From Candidatus Contendibacter sp. (lineage in GTDB: Bacteria; Pseudomonadota; Gammaproteobacteria; Competibacterales; Competibacteraceae), in NCBI GenBank assembly GCA_029624765.1, contig JARSSO010000063.1:1-64000 (forward strand): a stretch of 64,000 nt of DNA, in the 5' to 3' direction. The position numbers were made by a program, and so were the translations under genes. The first letter of the stretch is position 1, and each line of letters starts with the position of its first letter. Positions 33,946-42,941 of the stretch are shown piece after piece. The notes under the pieces were generated by a model. It made no database searches. It was not told where the DNA came from and saw nothing but the letters and a program-made list of their open reading frames with translations.

Positions 33946-34968
33946 ATGACCCCAAAACGGCCGCCACCCGCCCACCGTGAACCGACGTTCGGCGGACCCT
34001 TCCGCGTCATGGTGTTCGGCCTGCTGGTCGCGGGACTCATCGCCCTGGCTCACGGGACCGAAACCGGCCAGCCGCCCCCAGCCAGCGCCGAGACCGACAC
34101 CGCCGCGTTCGCCGCGGAAATCGGCGCTTTCGGCCGCGATCTGGAACGCCTGCGCCGGTTCATGGGCGCACCCAAGGTCAGTACCCTGGATATCGGCATT
34201 CGCGACCCCCTCCCCCGCGATCTCTATTTCCAGGCGCTGACGCTGTGGGAGCAAACCGACCGGCTCTCCTTCGAAATCCTGCGCGCCCACGCCGGACCGT
34301 CACCCGCGCCGACGGGCGCCATCGGATCGCAAGACGCCTTGAAACGGCTCCAGGACGCCCACCAGCAAGTACGGCAAATCATGCAACAACTGCAAATCAC
34401 CGCCGTCGGCGACCCGGCGGAGGAGAACGGGGCGGCCAAGCTGGATTACTTCAACGCCCTCCTGCACCTGAGCCGCCAACTGAACCTGCTGCTGGAGCGG
34501 CATATCTCTCCCAGCGACGTCTACCAGCAGGTGACCCTGGCGATCGGCTATTCGGCCCGCCTGCTGGCCCGCTATCCCGACGCGATCCGCATTCCCGCGG
34601 AACCTCCGTTCGAACCCGACCGACAGCCCGGCGACGTCTACCTTCGACTGATCGAATGCTTGCAAGGCATCGTCCGCATTTTCGACCGGCAGGGACTGCC
34701 CGTTCTCAAGATCGACACCCGCCAGACCGATCCGGACCGCTTGGAGCCGGGCGACGTGTATCCCATCGCCACCCTGATCGTCTCCCAGCTCGATTTTCTC
34801 CACCAGCATCTGGGCATCACCCAGCCGCCGCCCCAGCCCGTTTATCCGGGACTGAAATTCCCAGCGCACACCTATCAGCGGGCCGCCATCCTGCAAGCCC
34901 AGTTGCATCAACTCGAACGCTTCCTGCCGTCGGGACAAGCAACGATTCCCATGCCGAACTCGCCGTAA
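33946..34968 (+). CDS. exported helical protein of unknown function
   Basis: About 340 residues from the ATG at 33946; an upstream frame to 33850 exists but has no better start signal. A membrane/signal segment (VMVFGLLVAGLIALAHG) is followed by a mostly helical soluble region without recognisable domains. It ends 15 bases before the histidine kinase, so it may be its periplasmic or membrane-associated sensor partner (inference). No family is recognised. Confidence 0.65.
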   Translation: MTPKRPPPAHREPTFGGPFRVMVFGLLVAGLIALAHGTETGQPPPASAETDTAAFAAEIGAFGRDLERLRRFMGAPKVSTLDIGIRDPLPRDLYFQALTLWEQTDRLSFEILRAHAGPSPAPTGAIGSQDALKRLQDAHQQVRQIMQQLQITAVGDPAEENGAAKLDYFNALLHLSRQLNLLLERHISPSDVYQQVTLAIGYSARLLARYPDAIRIPAEPPFEPDRQPGDVYLRLIECLQGIVRIFDRQGLPVLKIDTRQTDPDRLEPGDVYPIATLIVSQLDFLHQHLGITQPPPQPVYPGLKFPAHTYQRAAILQAQLHQLERFLPSGQATIPMPNSP

Positions 34969-34983
34969 ACCGCCGTGATCGCC

Positions 34984-37893
34984 ATGACTACCCCGCTTGC
35001 CAAGAACAGTTACCCGCTGCATCGTCAACTGCTGCTTTCCCATCTCTCGGTGGCGCTGGTCGGGCTGATCATGCTCGGCATCGCGCTGATCGCCACCTAC
35101 GGCCTGCACGCCAAGGTCATCGTGCTGGCCAACGAAAGCGGCCCCATGGCGCAAGCCTCGTTTCAGTTGCTCACCGGCATTCGGCATTCGCTCGCCAGCC
35201 TGCGCGGCTGGGTGACCTTGGGCGACCCCCGCTTCCTGAACGGCTGGCGGGAAGCCTGGCAAGAGGAAATTCAGCCCGCGCTCGACCGGCTGAAAAACTG
35301 CCCGCGCCTCCACGCCCAAGACTGCGCCGCGCGGCCATCGCACGAGCTTCGGACTCTGCTCGCCGACCTGCGCGAATCCCAGTGGTGGGTGCAGGATATC
35401 GTGCGCACGCCAGGCAACGAACCGGCGCGGCTCCTCTACAACCGGGATGTCGAACCCAGCATGGCCAGACTGCGCTCCCTGCTGGCCACTCTGTTCCAAA
35501 ACGAGCAGGCCCAGGAAGACGGCGCCGAGCGCAAGGCGCTGCTCGCGCAAATTGCCGAACTGCAAGACGCGCTTTCCACCGCGCGATTGTCGCTGCGGGA
35601 AACTTTGAGCGCCGACGGATCGGACCATGAACACGGCTTCCGCGAATCTCTCGAAGCCATTCGATCCCGGTTGCGAACGCTGGCCGAAAACCCCCTGCTC
35701 GCCGACGAGCAACGCGCCTTGCTTCTCCTGTTGCGGAACGAGCTGGAAGTATTCGTCACCCTGGCGCGCGAAGTGATCCGGTTGCGTCAATCGGATGGCT
35801 GGAACGTCGCCCTGCGCGTCATGGCTCAGGAAACCGACCCGCTGGCCGACCGGACCATGGCGCTGGCCGTCGCCATGGCGACGCAAGCCCGGACCCGCCT
35901 GGAGCAGGAAATCCTGGCCGCGCAAACCGCCACCGCCATCACGGTCTGGAGCCTGCTGTTGATGATCGCCCTGATGCTGGTCGGCGCCTGGTTCCTGTCC
36001 AGACAGCAGGCCAAGGCCATCGCCCTGCCCATCGCTTCCCTGGCCGAAGCCACCCAGCAACTGACGGCGGGGCGGCTGCGCGCCGACATTCCCGTCGGCG
36101 CCGACAACGAGATCGGCGAACTCACCCGTTCGTTCAACACCCTCCGGGCCGCCATGGAGGAAGCCCAAGAAAAATCCAGAGAAGTCAATGCACTGCTCGA
36201 AAGGCGGGTCCATGAGCGCACCATGCAACTGGAGGCGATCAATCGCTCGCTCAGTCGGGAAATCGCGGAACGCAACCAGACCGACCACGCCCTGCGGGAA
36301 AGCGAGGCGCGACTGCGCGCCATGGCCCGGGCCATTCCCGATCTGGTGTTCGTGGTCGACGAAGAAGGTTGCTACCGCGAAATCCTGGCCGCCGGCCAGG
36401 ACCGGACCGCGGTCGGCAACACCCCCATTCGCGGCAAGCTGCTGAGCGAGATCCATGCCCCGGACATGGCCAGGTTTTTTCTCGACATCATCCACCGGGC
36501 CTTGCGGAGCCGGCAAATCCAGGTCGCCGAGTACGAACTGACGACCACCTCGGGCCGACGCTGGTTCGAATCGCGCACCGCGCCATTGGATATTCGCTTC
36601 GCCGAGCCCTCCCCCGTCACCACCCTTCATCCCCAGGGCGACCTGTTCGGCCCGCCGGAATTGCGGCGGTTCACCGCCAAGTCCGCCGCCATCGTGGTCG
36701 CGCGCGACATCACCCAGCGCAAGCACGCCGAGGCGCAGCTCCGCCAGGCGCAGAAAATGCAGGCCATCGGCCAGCTCACCGGCGGCATCGCCCATGATTT
36801 CAATAACCTGCTGGCCATCATCATGGGCAATCTGGAGTTGCTGAACGAGCAACTGGCAACGCAGCCCGAGCTGCACGAAATGGCGCAACAAGCCCTGCGC
36901 GCCACCGACCGGGGCGCGAAGCTGACTCAGCGCCTGCTGGCGTTCTCGCGGCGCCAACCCCTGCTGGCCCAGCCGACCGACCTGAACAAGCTGGTGCTGG
37001 GAATGCTCGAACTGATGCGGCGCACCCTGGGCGCCAACATCCAGATCGAGACGACGTTGGCGAGCGATCTGGAACAGACCCTGGTCGATCCGGCCCAGTT
37101 CGAGAACGCCCTGCTCAACCTGGTGATCAACGCCCGCGACGCCATGCCCCAGGGTGGCCGGCTGACGTTGACCACCGCCAACATCCTGATCGAAACAGCG
37201 AGCGAGGCGGCGACACAAATCGAAACGCCGTCCGGCCCCTACGTGATGCTGGCGGTCAGCGACACCGGCGTGGGCATGACCCCCGAGTCGCTGGAACGCG
37301 CCTTCGAGCCGTTCTTCACCACCAAGGAAACCGGCAAGGGCAGCGGTCTGGGACTGAGCATGGTCTACGGCCTGGTCAAGCAATCCAACGGCCATATCAC
37401 CATCCATAGCGAACCCGGCCGGGGTGCCACGGTTCGACTGTATCTGCCCCAAGTCGCCCACGCGGGACGGGCGACCACGGAATCGCGCGCCGCCGATGCC
37501 TCGATTCAAGGGCAGGGCGAGACGATCCTGGTGGTTGAGGACGATGCCGAGGTTCGGCGATTCGCCGTCAGCGCCTTGCGCGGTCTGGGCTACCAGCCCC
37601 TGCAAGCCGCCGACGCCGCGACCGCGCTGCGGGTGCTGGAAACGACGCCGCGCATCGCCCTGTTGTTCACCGACATCGTCATGCCGGGCGAGATGGACGG
37701 GGTCAAGCTGGCCACCGAGGCGCAGCGGCGCTATCCGGGTTTGCGCGTACTCCTGACCTCGGGCTACACCGAACACGCCTCCCTCAGCGAGGGCGAGTTG
37801 ACGGCGGCGGTCGAGGTGCTGGCCAAGCCCTATCGAAAGGCCGATCTGGGCCGGAAACTGCGGGCCCTGCTGAGCCAGGGCGAGAAGCGTTGA
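34984..37893 (+). CDS. hybrid sensor histidine kinase/response regulator
   Basis: About 969 residues from the ATG at 34984 (a GTG at 34975 is in frame). The layout is TM1 (about 25-45), a long periplasmic helical sensor, TM2 (about 316-337), HAMP (ALPIASLAEATQQL), coiled coil, PAS (about 440-560), HisKA with His604 in GGIAHDFNNLLAII, HATPase with NARDAMPQGG, DTGVGMTPE and GKGSGLGLSMVYG, and a C-terminal receiver with Asp897 in LLFTDIVMPGEMDG. No DNA-binding output is attached or adjacent, so its target regulator is elsewhere. Confidence 0.93.
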   Translation: MTTPLAKNSYPLHRQLLLSHLSVALVGLIMLGIALIATYGLHAKVIVLANESGPMAQASFQLLTGIRHSLASLRGWVTLGDPRFLNGWREAWQEEIQPALDRLKNCPRLHAQDCAARPSHELRTLLADLRESQWWVQDIVRTPGNEPARLLYNRDVEPSMARLRSLLATLFQNEQAQEDGAERKALLAQIAELQDALSTARLSLRETLSADGSDHEHGFRESLEAIRSRLRTLAENPLLADEQRALLLLLRNELEVFVTLAREVIRLRQSDGWNVALRVMAQETDPLADRTMALAVAMATQARTRLEQEILAAQTATAITVWSLLLMIALMLVGAWFLSRQQAKAIALPIASLAEATQQLTAGRLRADIPVGADNEIGELTRSFNTLRAAMEEAQEKSREVNALLERRVHERTMQLEAINRSLSREIAERNQTDHALRESEARLRAMARAIPDLVFVVDEEGCYREILAAGQDRTAVGNTPIRGKLLSEIHAPDMARFFLDIIHRALRSRQIQVAEYELTTTSGRRWFESRTAPLDIRFAEPSPVTTLHPQGDLFGPPELRRFTAKSAAIVVARDITQRKHAEAQLRQAQKMQAIGQLTGGIAHDFNNLLAIIMGNLELLNEQLATQPELHEMAQQALRATDRGAKLTQRLLAFSRRQPLLAQPTDLNKLVLGMLELMRRTLGANIQIETTLASDLEQTLVDPAQFENALLNLVINARDAMPQGGRLTLTTANILIETASEAATQIETPSGPYVMLAVSDTGVGMTPESLERAFEPFFTTKETGKGSGLGLSMVYGLVKQSNGHITIHSEPGRGATVRLYLPQVAHAGRATTESRAADASIQGQGETILVVEDDAEVRRFAVSALRGLGYQPLQAADAATALRVLETTPRIALLFTDIVMPGEMDGVKLATEAQRRYPGLRVLLTSGYTEHASLSEGELTAAVEVLAKPYRKADLGRKLRALLSQGEKR

Positions 37894-37982
37894 GACCGTG
37901 GCTCATCGACGCCTCCGCCGCGAGGCCGCGGCGGGACGGATACCCGCCGTAGCCTCGCCAAACGAGGCCGTCCATCCGCCGC

Positions 37983-40268
37983 TTACTTACCCGGCGCTGT
38001 GGGAGCGGGCGTAGCAGTGGAAGCCGGCGCCGTCGGCGCTGGAGCGGCCGGCGCGGCGGGTTTGGCGGCGCCTTCGACCGCCGCCGATGTCTCCTTGGCG
38101 GTGAATCGCTCCCGCCATTCCTGGATGTAGCCCTTGTGCCAGAGGAAGGCGACGCCGCCAATCAGCGCCAGAAGGAACAGGTAAAACTTCCAGGGCCGTT
38201 TCTTCTCCGCGTAAGGATCGGTAAACGAGCGTTGCGCCCCCGGAGGCAGCGCGGCGACCTGCGTCAGCGAAGTTCCAAACGGGATGTTGATGATGGCGCG
38301 AGTGTTGATCGCCCACCCGTTGGCGTCGAGCAGCGGCGCCAAATTGCGCTTCCGCAACTTGAGGTAGGCGATGATCACGGAAGGCCCAGAGACGAGCAAA
38401 ATCAACCCGACGATGGTAAGCGGCATTTGCCAGGCTTTCAGGCCGAGGAGGCCGGTCACCACCGAGGCGATGGCGGTGCCGATGGCTCCGACGGCCAGAC
38501 CGATGGCGGCGAAGATACCGGCGAACTTGCCAACGTCGAACGGCGCCGCCGGCGTCTTCCCCGCTTCCGCTTTTTGCGCGCCTTCCGCCACGCCGGCCGC
38601 CGCCTGGTCGTGAACGGCCTTTTCGCGGGCGGTGGCCATCTTCTCGATCTGTTCCCCGATCATCTTGCCGACGCGCTTGTAGGGATACCAGAATGCCTGG
38701 CGGACACTGATTGGGTGTTCGACGATCTTGACGATGGTGGCGTCCCAGTCCTGGCCGCGCCGGTCGAAAAACACGCCATTGCGGCCGACCATCAGGTTAT
38801 CCGTGTCGCCGTTGGTGAACGCGGCGACGATGGTCATCTTTTCGGCGCCACCGCGCCGCTGGCAGTCACAGTACGCCAGATAGGTACCGCTCAGGTTGGC
38901 CAGTCCGCTGTGCTTGCCAACGTCGTCGATCCGCAGGCACAGCTCGCAGCTCCGTCCGTCCAGATACAGTGTGCCCGCCTGGAAGATGGCCTTGGGACCG
39001 GGCGTGTAGAAGTCGCGTAACGAAACGAAGTTGTTCAACAGGCGGAACAGGTCGCGGTGGTAACGGACCAGCTTGTCCACCGAGGCGATGGCGTTCGCCG
39101 CGCCCGCGAGGGCCTTGTCCTTCTCCACCAGCGCCGTGAGCATCTCCTTATAGCCGTCGGCCAGGATGGCGCGGACCCGTTTTATTCCCAGCCCCTCGAC
39201 GGTGGCGCCCTTCTTGTTGCCCTGCCAGGTTTCGTGGGCGGCGAACATCACGCACAACGCCGCCCACTCGTCGGCATCCAGACTGGTTTTACCGCCCAGC
39301 AGCGGCTGCACGACTTTCGTGCGAAATACTGCTATTGGCGCGGTCCAGGCGGGACTGAGTCCTTTTTCGAGCGGCAGGGGTTTGCCGGCTTCGATTTTCG
39401 CCAGCGGCAGAGCGGCAACCTCTTCGGTGGCGGGCGAAAGGTTCTTACTGGCGAGCGCCGCATATTCCTCCGGCGTGGGATTCAGCGGCTCGGCAGCGCG
39501 CGAATCGAACGCGGCCAGCCGGCAGCGGGTGAAATAATCGTCCACCTTGGCCTTGACCGCCTCAAAGACCGCCACGGCCGCCTCGGTTTCCTCGCCGAAC
39601 GGCAGAATGTTGGCGGCGTCGCCCTCCGCCGCCAGCCACCAATCGGAATAAGCCTGAGCCTCGGTAAAGAACTGCTCGATCTTTTCCTGCGAAATCCCTG
39701 GCGCGCCGCCCCGGTCCTCCTCCGCCCCGACGCAGGCGATGATGTCCTCGATCACCGCCTGGGCCGCCGGATCCTCGGCGGCGACGGCTGGTACCACGCC
39801 ATCACCGTTGAACCGGGTGCTGGCAAAGATTTTGGCGGTGTCGGCCGTGTCTTCGATTGTGACAACTTCCGACCTGTCCTTGCCCAGATTCGCCAAAATC
39901 TGCCGGGCCGAAGCCAGCAATTCCGCGCCTTCGGGAGTGCTGTCGTCGATGGCCGCCAGGGGCAACGCCTGGGCTCCCGCAGTCAAGTCATCCGGGTTCT
40001 TGAGCACGGACGCGGCCCATTCAACCGCCGCAACCACCTCAGGCACCCGTACATGACCGTCCGTGTCACTATCGATCAATTCCAGCGTTTTCGTGTCGAA
40101 TTCCAAACCGCTGGTCGGACAACTGAGCGCCGCCCACAGCTTGGGGTCGAGTTGACCGAGCGCCTTCAGGTCGGCTCCCGTTTCGAGACGCACCTGATCG
40201 AACCCGCCCGAGCGGAAAAAGCGCCATTTGTGTAGGTCGGCAGCACTCTGTTTCTTCCTATCCGCCAT
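37983..40268 (-). CDS. large membrane protein with EF-hand motif, function unknown
   Basis: 761 residues from the ATG at 40268. A perfect EF-hand loop DSDTDGHVRVPE (66-77) is followed by a degenerate second one (FNGDGVV). A long soluble helical region and a Cys-containing segment (LCLRIDDVG, LAYCDCQRRGG, GVFFDRRGQDWDATIVKI) come next. Three membrane segments lie between about 570 and 690, and the tail is Pro/Ala-rich. No enzyme family is recognised. It is convergent with the histidine kinase and stands alone. Confidence 0.8.
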   Translation of the reverse strand: MADRKKQSAADLHKWRFFRSGGFDQVRLETGADLKALGQLDPKLWAALSCPTSGLEFDTKTLELIDSDTDGHVRVPEVVAAVEWAASVLKNPDDLTAGAQALPLAAIDDSTPEGAELLASARQILANLGKDRSEVVTIEDTADTAKIFASTRFNGDGVVPAVAAEDPAAQAVIEDIIACVGAEEDRGGAPGISQEKIEQFFTEAQAYSDWWLAAEGDAANILPFGEETEAAVAVFEAVKAKVDDYFTRCRLAAFDSRAAEPLNPTPEEYAALASKNLSPATEEVAALPLAKIEAGKPLPLEKGLSPAWTAPIAVFRTKVVQPLLGGKTSLDADEWAALCVMFAAHETWQGNKKGATVEGLGIKRVRAILADGYKEMLTALVEKDKALAGAANAIASVDKLVRYHRDLFRLLNNFVSLRDFYTPGPKAIFQAGTLYLDGRSCELCLRIDDVGKHSGLANLSGTYLAYCDCQRRGGAEKMTIVAAFTNGDTDNLMVGRNGVFFDRRGQDWDATIVKIVEHPISVRQAFWYPYKRVGKMIGEQIEKMATAREKAVHDQAAAGVAEGAQKAEAGKTPAAPFDVGKFAGIFAAIGLAVGAIGTAIASVVTGLLGLKAWQMPLTIVGLILLVSGPSVIIAYLKLRKRNLAPLLDANGWAINTRAIINIPFGTSLTQVAALPPGAQRSFTDPYAEKKRPWKFYLFLLALIGGVAFLWHKGYIQEWRERFTAKETSAAVEGAAKPAAPAAPAPTAPASTATPAPTAPGK

Positions 40269-40480
40269 CACTCATACCTCGACAGGTGTGAAAACATAAC
40301 GATTGGGGGATTTCCGCGTCCGAGACTGCTATCCTCCCGCACCGTTCGGGGTCGTTCAACCGACCCGGGATGCAGTAACCTCGTCCCGCGTGGGCACACA
40401 GGACGGGCAACGAAAATGCTACCTTACCACAGCGGTTTCGTAGGGGAACTTTCTTGGTTCAAAGTTCAGGAGAAACTCAC

Positions 40481-41200
40481 ATGCCATTGACCAATCGTCT
40501 CGCCGCCGAATTTATCGGCACCCTCTGGCTGGTGCTGGGCGGCTGCGGCAGCGCCGTGCTGGCCGCCGTCTTCCACGGTCCCGACAAATATCCGCTGGGC
40601 ATCGCCCTGGTGGGCGTGTCACTGGCCTTCGGTCTGACGGTGTTGACCATGGCTTATGCCATCGGCCACATCTCCGGCTGCCACCTGAACCCGGCGGTCT
40701 CGGTAGGATTGTGGGCCGGCGGCCGCTTCCCGGCCTCCGACCTGGGTCCCTACATCGTCGCCCAGGTGCTGGGTGGTCTCGCCGGCGCGGCGATCATTTA
40801 CCTGATCGCCACGGGAAAACCAGGGTTCGACCTGGTTGCCAGCGGCTTCGCCGCCAACGGCTTCGACGATCACTCGCCGGGCAAGTACGGCATGAGCGCG
40901 GCGCTGATCTGCGAAGTCGTGATGACCTTCATGTTCCTGATCGTTATCCTGGGTTCGACGCATAAAAACACGCCGACCGGCTTCGCCCCCATTGCCATTG
41001 GCCTGTGCCTGACGCTGATCCACCTGATCAGCATCCCGGTCACCAATACCTCGGTCAACCCGGCCCGTAGCACCAGCCAGGCGATCTTCGTCGGCGGCTG
41101 GGCCTTGCAACAACTGTGGCTGTTCTGGGTCGCCCCCATCGTCGGCGCGGCGGCGGCCGGCTTCTTCCATCGCTGGATGGCGAACGATCATCCCGCCTGA
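40481..41200 (+). CDS. aqpZ: aquaporin Z
   Basis: 239 residues from the ATG at 40481 with AGGAG eight bases upstream. Six membrane helices and both NPA boxes are present (CHLNPAVSVG and TSVNPARSTS), with the AqpZ-type start NRLAAEFIGTLWLVLGGCGS. The narrow-pore residues suit a water channel rather than a glycerol facilitator. It is followed by a strong terminator. Confidence 0.96.
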   Translation: MPLTNRLAAEFIGTLWLVLGGCGSAVLAAVFHGPDKYPLGIALVGVSLAFGLTVLTMAYAIGHISGCHLNPAVSVGLWAGGRFPASDLGPYIVAQVLGGLAGAAIIYLIATGKPGFDLVASGFAANGFDDHSPGKYGMSAALICEVVMTFMFLIVILGSTHKNTPTGFAPIAIGLCLTLIHLISIPVTNTSVNPARSTSQAIFVGGWALQQLWLFWVAPIVGAAAAGFFHRWMANDHPA

Positions 41201-41218
41201 TGCGATCATGACTGGCGA

Positions 41219-41246
41219 GGGGCGCGCTTCGACGCGCCCTTTTGTT
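41219..41246 (+). terminator. Rho-independent terminator of aqpZ
   Basis: GGGCGCG-CTTCGA-CGCGCCC forms a seven-base GC stem followed by TTTTGTTT, 20 bases after the aqpZ stop. Confidence 0.88.
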
Positions 41247-41327
41247 TAGCGCGACGCTCAACAATTGTGGGTTGAGTTTGTACAATGCGGGCCCATCGCA
41301 TTCGCCAATCCCCCGATGCCATCTCCC

Positions 41328-42236
41328 ATGCCCCAGCCGTCAACCTCCCCACCCGCCGTGCTGCTGATCGGCCATGGCACCCGGCTTCCCGCCGGCGTCG
41401 CCGAATTCCACACTCTCGCCGACCGGCTGCAACAAACCCTGCCCGACCGGACCTGCCTGGCCGGTTTCCTGGAACTGGTCGAACCGGACCTGCCCGAGGC
41501 GCTGGAGCGACTGTGGCGACAGGGTTTCCGCCGGGTCACCGCCCTGCCGGCGCTCCTGCTGGCCGCCGGTCACGTCAAAAACGACATCCCGGCCATCCTC
41601 AATGCCTTCCAAACTGAACACCCCGAAATGCGCATCATGTTCGGGGCAGATCTGGGGATTCATCCCCATCTGCTTCAGGTCGCCCGCGAACGGATCGAGA
41701 GCGCCGAGGCGGAATTTGGGGCGGATTACGACCGGCGGGATACGCTGTTGCTGGTGATCGGGCGGGGCGGCTCCGATCCCGACGCCAATTCCAATGTCAG
41801 CAAGATCACGCGGATGCTGTGGGAAGGAATGGGCTTCGGCTGGGCGGAAACCGCCTATACCGCCGTGGCCGCGCCGCTGATGGCCGAGGCGCTGGAACGG
41901 ACGCATCGACTGGGCTTTCAGCGGCTGGTGGTGTTTCCATATCTGCTGTTCACCGGTCGGCTGGTCGAGCAGGTGCGCGCCACGGTCGCCGCCCACCGGG
42001 AACGCCATCCTGGGACGGAAGCGGTGGTCGCGCCCTATTTGAACGCCCATCCGCTGGTGGTGAAGACCTTTTTGGAGCGCCTAGCCGAGGCGGAGGCCGG
42101 CGAAGCCCGCATGAATTGCCAGTTTTGCGCGTACCGGACGCCTATCATCGGCCGCGAGGAGTGGCGGGGAGCGCCGCAAACCGGGCATCATCACGACGAT
42201 CACGATCACGATCACGATCACGATCACGGGCGCTAA
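41328..42236 (+). CDS. cbiX: sirohydrochlorin cobaltochelatase, CbiX long type
   Basis: About 302 residues (ATG at 41328; 41316 also possible). Two chelatase-like halves are present: AVLLIGHGTRLPAGVAEFH in the first and LLLVIGRGGSDPDANSN in the second. A Cys-containing segment NCQFCAYR and a His/Asp-rich tail (HHHDDHDHDHDHDH) follow. It inserts cobalt early, as in the oxygen-independent B12 pathway. The tail is encoded by a GATCAC repeat and may store or deliver cobalt. It is first in the cbiX-cbiC-cobL-cobI run. Confidence 0.93.
   Translation: MPQPSTSPPAVLLIGHGTRLPAGVAEFHTLADRLQQTLPDRTCLAGFLELVEPDLPEALERLWRQGFRRVTALPALLLAAGHVKNDIPAILNAFQTEHPEMRIMFGADLGIHPHLLQVARERIESAEAEFGADYDRRDTLLLVIGRGGSDPDANSNVSKITRMLWEGMGFGWAETAYTAVAAPLMAEALERTHRLGFQRLVVFPYLLFTGRLVEQVRATVAAHRERHPGTEAVVAPYLNAHPLVVKTFLERLAEAEAGEARMNCQFCAYRTPIIGREEWRGAPQTGHHHDDHDHDHDHDHGR
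42198..42227 (+). repeat. GATCAC hexanucleotide tandem repeat (five copies)
   Basis: Five perfect GATCAC units encode the alternating Asp-His tail of CbiX. Slippage here would change the number of metal-binding histidines in frame. Confidence 0.95.
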
Positions 42237-42251
42237 TCCCCCTCACCCCAA

Positions 42252-42276
42252 CCCCTCTCCCTCAAGGAAAGAGGGG
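42252..42276. repeat. inverted repeat in the cbiX-cbiC gap
   Basis: CCCCTCT at 42252-42258 pairs with AGAGGGG at 42270-42276 within a CCTCACCCCAACCCCTCT context, a sequence type dispersed in many gammaproteobacterial genomes. A related but imperfect tract lies at about 21810-21855. It separates cbiX from cbiC without a T run, so it is unlikely to terminate strongly. Confidence 0.6.
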
Positions 42277-42293
42277 TGAACTTTGGAGCCGCT

Positions 42294-42941
42294 ATGTCCC
42301 GCTTCGACTATCTGCGCGATCCCGATGAAATCGAACGCCAGTCGTTCGCCCAAATCCGTCAACTGACCGATTTATCCGGTTTCGACCCCGACCAGCAACA
42401 GGTGGCGATGCGGCTGGTTCATACCTCCGGCGACCCCGGCATCGTCCACGATCTCCGCTTCAGTCCCGGCGCGGTCGAGGCCGGTCTGGCGGCGCTGGAA
42501 CAGAGCGCGGACGTGCTTTGCGACATCGAAATGGTCAGCCACGGCATCAGCAAACGCTATCTGCCGGGCCAAATCTACTGTTTCCTGAACGCGCCCACGG
42601 TCGCCCAACGCGCCCGCCAGACGGGTGAAACCCGCGTCATGGCGGCAATGGCGGAATGGCCCACCTATCTGGCCGGAAGCATCGTCGTCATCGGCAACGC
42701 GCCCACCGCGCTGTTCCGCCTGCTGGAACTGCTGGACGAGGGCGCCCCCTGGCCCGCGCTGATCATCGGGATGCCGGTTGGCTTCATCAACGCCGCCGAA
42801 TCCAAGCAGACCTTGTGGGACATCGCGCCGACCGAGTTTCAGACGCCCTGCATCACCCTGCAGGGTCGGCGCGGCGGCAGCAGCCTGGCGGCGGCCACCC
42901 TCAACGCCCTCACCCGGATGGTCAGCGGGGTTCGCTTCTAA
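42294..42941 (+). CDS. cbiC: precorrin-8X / cobalt-precorrin-8 methylmutase
   Basis: 215 residues from the ATG at 42294 with GGAG five bases upstream. It moves the C-11 methyl to C-12 to give (cobalt-)hydrogenobyrinate. The catalytic His is in RLVHTSGDPGIV, with further family segments ADVLCDIEMVSHGI and ALIIGMPVGFINAAESK. The next gene starts within its stop codon, so the two are coupled. Confidence 0.95.
   Translation: MSRFDYLRDPDEIERQSFAQIRQLTDLSGFDPDQQQVAMRLVHTSGDPGIVHDLRFSPGAVEAGLAALEQSADVLCDIEMVSHGISKRYLPGQIYCFLNAPTVAQRARQTGETRVMAAMAEWPTYLAGSIVVIGNAPTALFRLLELLDEGAPWPALIIGMPVGFINAAESKQTLWDIAPTEFQTPCITLQGRRGGSSLAAATLNALTRMVSGVRF

Noticed and set aside
34300..37776. 1158-residue leftward open frame
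   Set aside because: Antisense to the exported protein and histidine kinase, which have clear domains; composition is Gln/Gly/Arg-rich shadow.
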